Below, piece after piece: positions 14,119-16,908 of a stretch of DNA of 16,908 nucleotides; position 1 is the first letter of the stretch, and each line of letters starts with the position of its first letter. A model generated the notes under the pieces. The model saw nothing but the letters and a program-made list of their open reading frames with translations. It was not told the DNA's origin and did no database searches. Source of the DNA: JARRNO01 sp037384885 (lineage in GTDB: Bacteria; Acidobacteriota; UBA4820; DSQY01); assembly GCA_037384885.1 (NCBI GenBank), contig JARRNO010000052.1, positions 1-16,908 on the forward strand, in the 5' to 3' direction. Both the position numbers and the translations under genes were made by a program.

Positions 14119-16728
14119 GTGAAACCCGGAACGAAGCTCGGCCCCTATGAGATTCTCGCCCTGATCGGTGCGGGGGGGATGGGCGAGGTGTACCGTGCGC
14201 GGGACACGCGCCTGGGTCGGGACGTGGCGGTGAAGGTGCTGCCTGCCGAGGCGTCGGAAAAGGCGGAGCGCGTCCGGCGCTTTGCGCAGGAGGCCCGGGC
14301 CGCCGGCGCCCTCAACCACCCCAACATCCTCTCCGTTTACGACGTGGGCGAGCAGGACGGCGCGCCCTACCTGGTGACCGAGCTGCTCGAGGGCGAAAGC
14401 CTGCGCGAGCGCCTGGCGGAGGGCCCGCTGCCCGTCCGAAAGGCCGTCGCCATCGCCGCGCGGATCGCGGAGGGCCTCGCGGCAGCCCACGAAAAAGGCA
14501 TCGTGCACCGCGACCTGAAGCCCGGCAACGTCTTTCTCACGAAGGACGGCCGGGTGAAGATCCTGGACTTCGGGCTGGCGCGGCTGCTTCAAGACGCCTG
14601 GGGCTCGGGCACGGACTCCAAGGCGCCCACGGCGGAGCCGGGCACGCGGCCGGGCCTGATCGTGGGGACGATGGGCTACATGTCGCCCGAGCAGGTGAAG
14701 GGCAAGCCGGCGGATGCCCGCTCGGACCTCTTCGCCCTCGGCGTGATGCTCTACGAGATGCTCTCGGGCAAGCGTCCCTTCACGGGCGATTCGGACGCGG
14801 AGATCATGACGGCGATCCTGAAGGACGACCCGCCGCCGCTCGATGCCGAAAAGCTCTCCCTCCCGCCGCTGATCGAACGCACCGTGGCCCACTGCCTGGA
14901 AAAGAACCCCGCCCGGCGCTTCCAGTCGGCGCAGGACATCGTCTTCGCGCTGGACACGGTGACCTCCGCCTCCGGAATCTCGAAGGCCCTGCCCCCGCTG
15001 CCCGAAGAAACGAGAAGGCGGCGTCTGAAATGGATGGCGGCGGCTCTGGCGCTCGCGCTCGCCGGAGCCGGGCTGGCCTCGGCGGGGCTGCTCTGGGGAA
15101 GATACGAGTACCTGCATCCTTTGCCCTCACACGACCAGCTCACGTTCCGCCGCGGCATCATTACCTCCGCGCGCTTTTCCCCCGACGGCAACACCGTCTA
15201 TTACAGCGCCGCGTGGAACGGAAAGCCGCAGGAGGTTTTTGCCAAGCGCCTCGATACCGTGGAATCGCAGGCCATGGGCCTGGCGAAGATGCAGGTGGTT
15301 TCCGTGGCATCGGGAGAAATGGCTGTATTTCTCGATGTGTCTACCAACCCCTGGGTTGCGAGCTCCCACACGCTGGCCCGTGTGCCTCTAAGCGGCGGAA
15401 AGCCCCGAAGGATCCTTCAGGATGTGAAGTCGGCCGACTACGCGCCGGGGACGACCTCTCTTGCCGTCAGTCACTTGATCAATCAGACATGCCGTATCGA
15501 ATACCCGATCGGCAAGGTGATCTATGAAAGCAAGGGCGAGATCACGAACCTGCGGTTCTCCCCCGATCGAGCGAAGCTTGCATTTGTCGAAAACGTGGTG
15601 CAAAACGCTGCCATTGTTACCGGCCGTGTGGTCTGCCTGGACCTGGAAAGCGGAGACAAACGGACACTGACACCCTTATGGGGAAGCGTAAGAGGAATTG
15701 CATGGGGCCACGGCGGGAAAGAGGTGTGGATCGCTGCGAAAAAACAGGGGAAGGAATTCTCACTTTACGCCGTCAGCCTCTCGGGGCATGTCCGCACGAT
15801 TTCCCGGAGTCTCGAGCCCATAATGCTGTGCGACATGGGCCCGGGGAATCGTGTGCTGCTGAGCCGAGAGGATAAGCGGAGGGAAAGCCGCGGCCTGCTG
15901 GCGGGCATGAATCAAGAGGGGGATTTGAGCTGGCTTGACGCAACCTACGCCTGGGAGGTTTCCGAGGACGGCCGCACCTTGATCTTTGGGGAGGTAGGAA
16001 TGGGCGGCGGACCGCGGAACGCCATCTACATGTTGAAAACGGACGGTTCCCCACCCGTGAGGATGGGGGAAGGGGATGTAGGATCTCTATCTTCTGACGG
16101 TAGGTGGCTGGTCATCGGGGGTCCACGAGGCAGCAATCCACTGCAGCTGATACCAACAGGTGCGGGACACGCCGTGGACCTTCCAGCGGGAACCGCAAAA
16201 TATCGCCAGGGGGTCGGCTGGTTCCCTAAGAGTATGAGAATCCGGTTTATGGCGGCCGAAGAGGGTCGCCTCTGGCGCATATGGGTGCAAGATGTTCCGG
16301 ATGGACTGCCCAGGCCCATTACTCCGGAAGGGTACAGTTCCTGGTATGGTCCGGTTTCACCCGATGAGAAGTATTTTGCCGCTTTTCCCTGGGATATCGT
16401 CGATGCGAAGAAGATCTACTCCCAGTTCCCGATAGACGGGGGAGAACCCGTCCCCATCCCGGGCATAAAGGAAGGCGAGCACCCGGTCCAGTACAGTGCG
16501 GGCGGTCGGTATCTCTATGTTCTGGAACGCTCCGAGGCTCCGGCTGCGCCTGTCTGCAAGCTGGATCTGAAGACCGGCAGGCGGGAGAGATGGAGGGTTT
16601 TGTGTCCGCCGGATCTCGCCGGAGTTGTGGCGATCGTCCGGATCAGCATCAGCTATAACGGACGGTACTATGCCTACTGCTACGAGCGGGTTCACTCGAA
16701 ACTCTTAATCGTCAACGGGCTATCGTAG
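14119..16728 (+). CDS. Transmembrane serine/threonine kinase with C-terminal beta-propeller
   Basis: This 869-residue Hanks-type kinase has a cytoplasmic N-terminal kinase domain, the Gly loop GAGGMGEVY (17-25), VAVKVL with K39, HRDLKPGN (130-137, catalytic D132), DFGLA (150-154) and GYMSPEQ (186-192). One hydrophobic segment (about 306-326) follows, then an extracytoplasmic domain rich in FSPDG/SxDG motifs typical of TolB/WD40-like propellers. The GTG at 14119 is chosen: GGGGGAG (14108-14114) precedes it, and the next gene starts alike. The in-frame TTG at 13996 is part of the -35 box and is rejected. By eye, GC falls from about 68% in a kinase-domain line (14461-14520) to about 55% in a propeller line (15541-15600). 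The protein probably senses an external ligand. This type is especially common in Acidobacteriota. Confidence 0.93.
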   Translation: MKPGTKLGPYEILALIGAGGMGEVYRARDTRLGRDVAVKVLPAEASEKAERVRRFAQEARAAGALNHPNILSVYDVGEQDGAPYLVTELLEGESLRERLAEGPLPVRKAVAIAARIAEGLAAAHEKGIVHRDLKPGNVFLTKDGRVKILDFGLARLLQDAWGSGTDSKAPTAEPGTRPGLIVGTMGYMSPEQVKGKPADARSDLFALGVMLYEMLSGKRPFTGDSDAEIMTAILKDDPPPLDAEKLSLPPLIERTVAHCLEKNPARRFQSAQDIVFALDTVTSASGISKALPPLPEETRRRRLKWMAAALALALAGAGLASAGLLWGRYEYLHPLPSHDQLTFRRGIITSARFSPDGNTVYYSAAWNGKPQEVFAKRLDTVESQAMGLAKMQVVSVASGEMAVFLDVSTNPWVASSHTLARVPLSGGKPRRILQDVKSADYAPGTTSLAVSHLINQTCRIEYPIGKVIYESKGEITNLRFSPDRAKLAFVENVVQNAAIVTGRVVCLDLESGDKRTLTPLWGSVRGIAWGHGGKEVWIAAKKQGKEFSLYAVSLSGHVRTISRSLEPIMLCDMGPGNRVLLSREDKRRESRGLLAGMNQEGDLSWLDATYAWEVSEDGRTLIFGEVGMGGGPRNAIYMLKTDGSPPVRMGEGDVGSLSSDGRWLVIGGPRGSNPLQLIPTGAGHAVDLPAGTAKYRQGVGWFPKSMRIRFMAAEEGRLWRIWVQDVPDGLPRPITPEGYSSWYGPVSPDEKYFAAFPWDIVDAKKIYSQFPIDGGEPVPIPGIKEGEHPVQYSAGGRYLYVLERSEAPAAPVCKLDLKTGRRERWRVLCPPDLAGVVAIVRISISYNGRYYAYCYERVHSKLLIVNGLS

Positions 16729-16866
16729 CAAATCGTACGGTGCACTAGGCCGGGCGGGGCGGCGTCCGCCATGATTTGGGCTTGGGGGTCAGTGGATCTT
16801 CGAGCGGGAAACGAACCGTCAGCCGCCGCAAGGCCGCGGGCCAGGCTGTAGTAGAAGGGTAGAATC
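16729..16866. other. Gap between tandem kinase genes
   Basis: No gene, clear promoter or terminator is seen. None of the GGCCGC-N3-GCGGCC repeat modules of the other long gaps occurs here. An AGAAGGG stretch at about 16854-16860 may be a weak ribosome site for the next gene. Confidence 0.4.
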
Positions 16867-16908
16867 GTGGGTTTGCAAAAGGGTTCACAGCTCGGCCCGT
16901 ATGAGATT
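16867..16908 (+). CDS. Start of a second serine/threonine kinase gene (cut by the window)
   Basis: Fourteen codons beginning with GTG encode MGLQKGSQLGPYEI, closely paralleling the first kinase (MKPGTKLGPYEI). The DNA AGCTCGGCCC-TATGAGATT is shared almost base for base with 14135-14154. Only the lead-in to the kinase domain is in view, so product length and sensor domain are unknown. A tandem paralogue is the simplest reading. Confidence 0.75.
   Translation, partial: MGLQKGSQLGPYEI

Overview
This 16.9 kb, GC-rich window most resembles a Desulfobacterota chromosome (Syntrophobacter-like or a related sulfate-reducing or syntrophic lineage). The grounds are a Hdr/Qmo-type flavin and iron-sulfur operon with TusA, DsrE and DsrE2 sulfur-carrier proteins, a PAS sigma-54 activator carrying the GAFTDA variant, and codon use. 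The assignment is inferred from gene content only. The kinase genes at the right end belong to a kinase plus beta-propeller type that is especially abundant in Acidobacteriota, so another phylum cannot be excluded.

Layout. Bases 1-649 are non-coding: a short element with several hairpins, then REP-like mosaic repeats. Bases 650-2086 (minus) encode a PAS/AAA+/HTH sigma-54 activator. The divergent intergenic region (2087-2311) holds a good -24/-12 promoter and paired upstream repeats. From it reads a nine-gene plus-strand operon (2312-10651): TusA, MvhD-like protein, HdrA with an inserted GltD/NfnB-like module, a second HdrA, a small winged-helix-like protein, a QmoC-like HdrC plus cytochrome b protein, DsrE, a cytidylate-kinase-like protein, and DsrE2. 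Many of the early genes overlap by 1-4 nt. A second repeat block (10792-11080) is followed on the minus strand by an AbrB-RelE type toxin-antitoxin pair with its own sigma-70 promoter, a third repeat block, and a Kup potassium transporter gene interrupted by one in-frame TAA. The right end carries a serine/threonine kinase receptor gene with a near-consensus sigma-70 promoter. The first 14 codons of a paralogous kinase gene run off the window.

How it may work together. The operon encodes a module that could link NAD(P)H (GltD-like insert) through HdrA flavins, MvhD and many iron-sulfur clusters to the membrane menaquinone pool (QmoC-like). No HdrB (CCG-domain) subunit is present. Instead three cysteine-bearing sulfur-carrier proteins of the TusA/DsrE/DsrE2 types are encoded. 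The most interesting reading is a sigma-54-controlled persulfide-linked Hdr/Qmo-like complex; this is inference from gene content. The second notable signal is a family of 15-bp palindromes, GGCCGC-N3-GCGGCC, embedded in REP-like arrays in all three long gene-free gaps.
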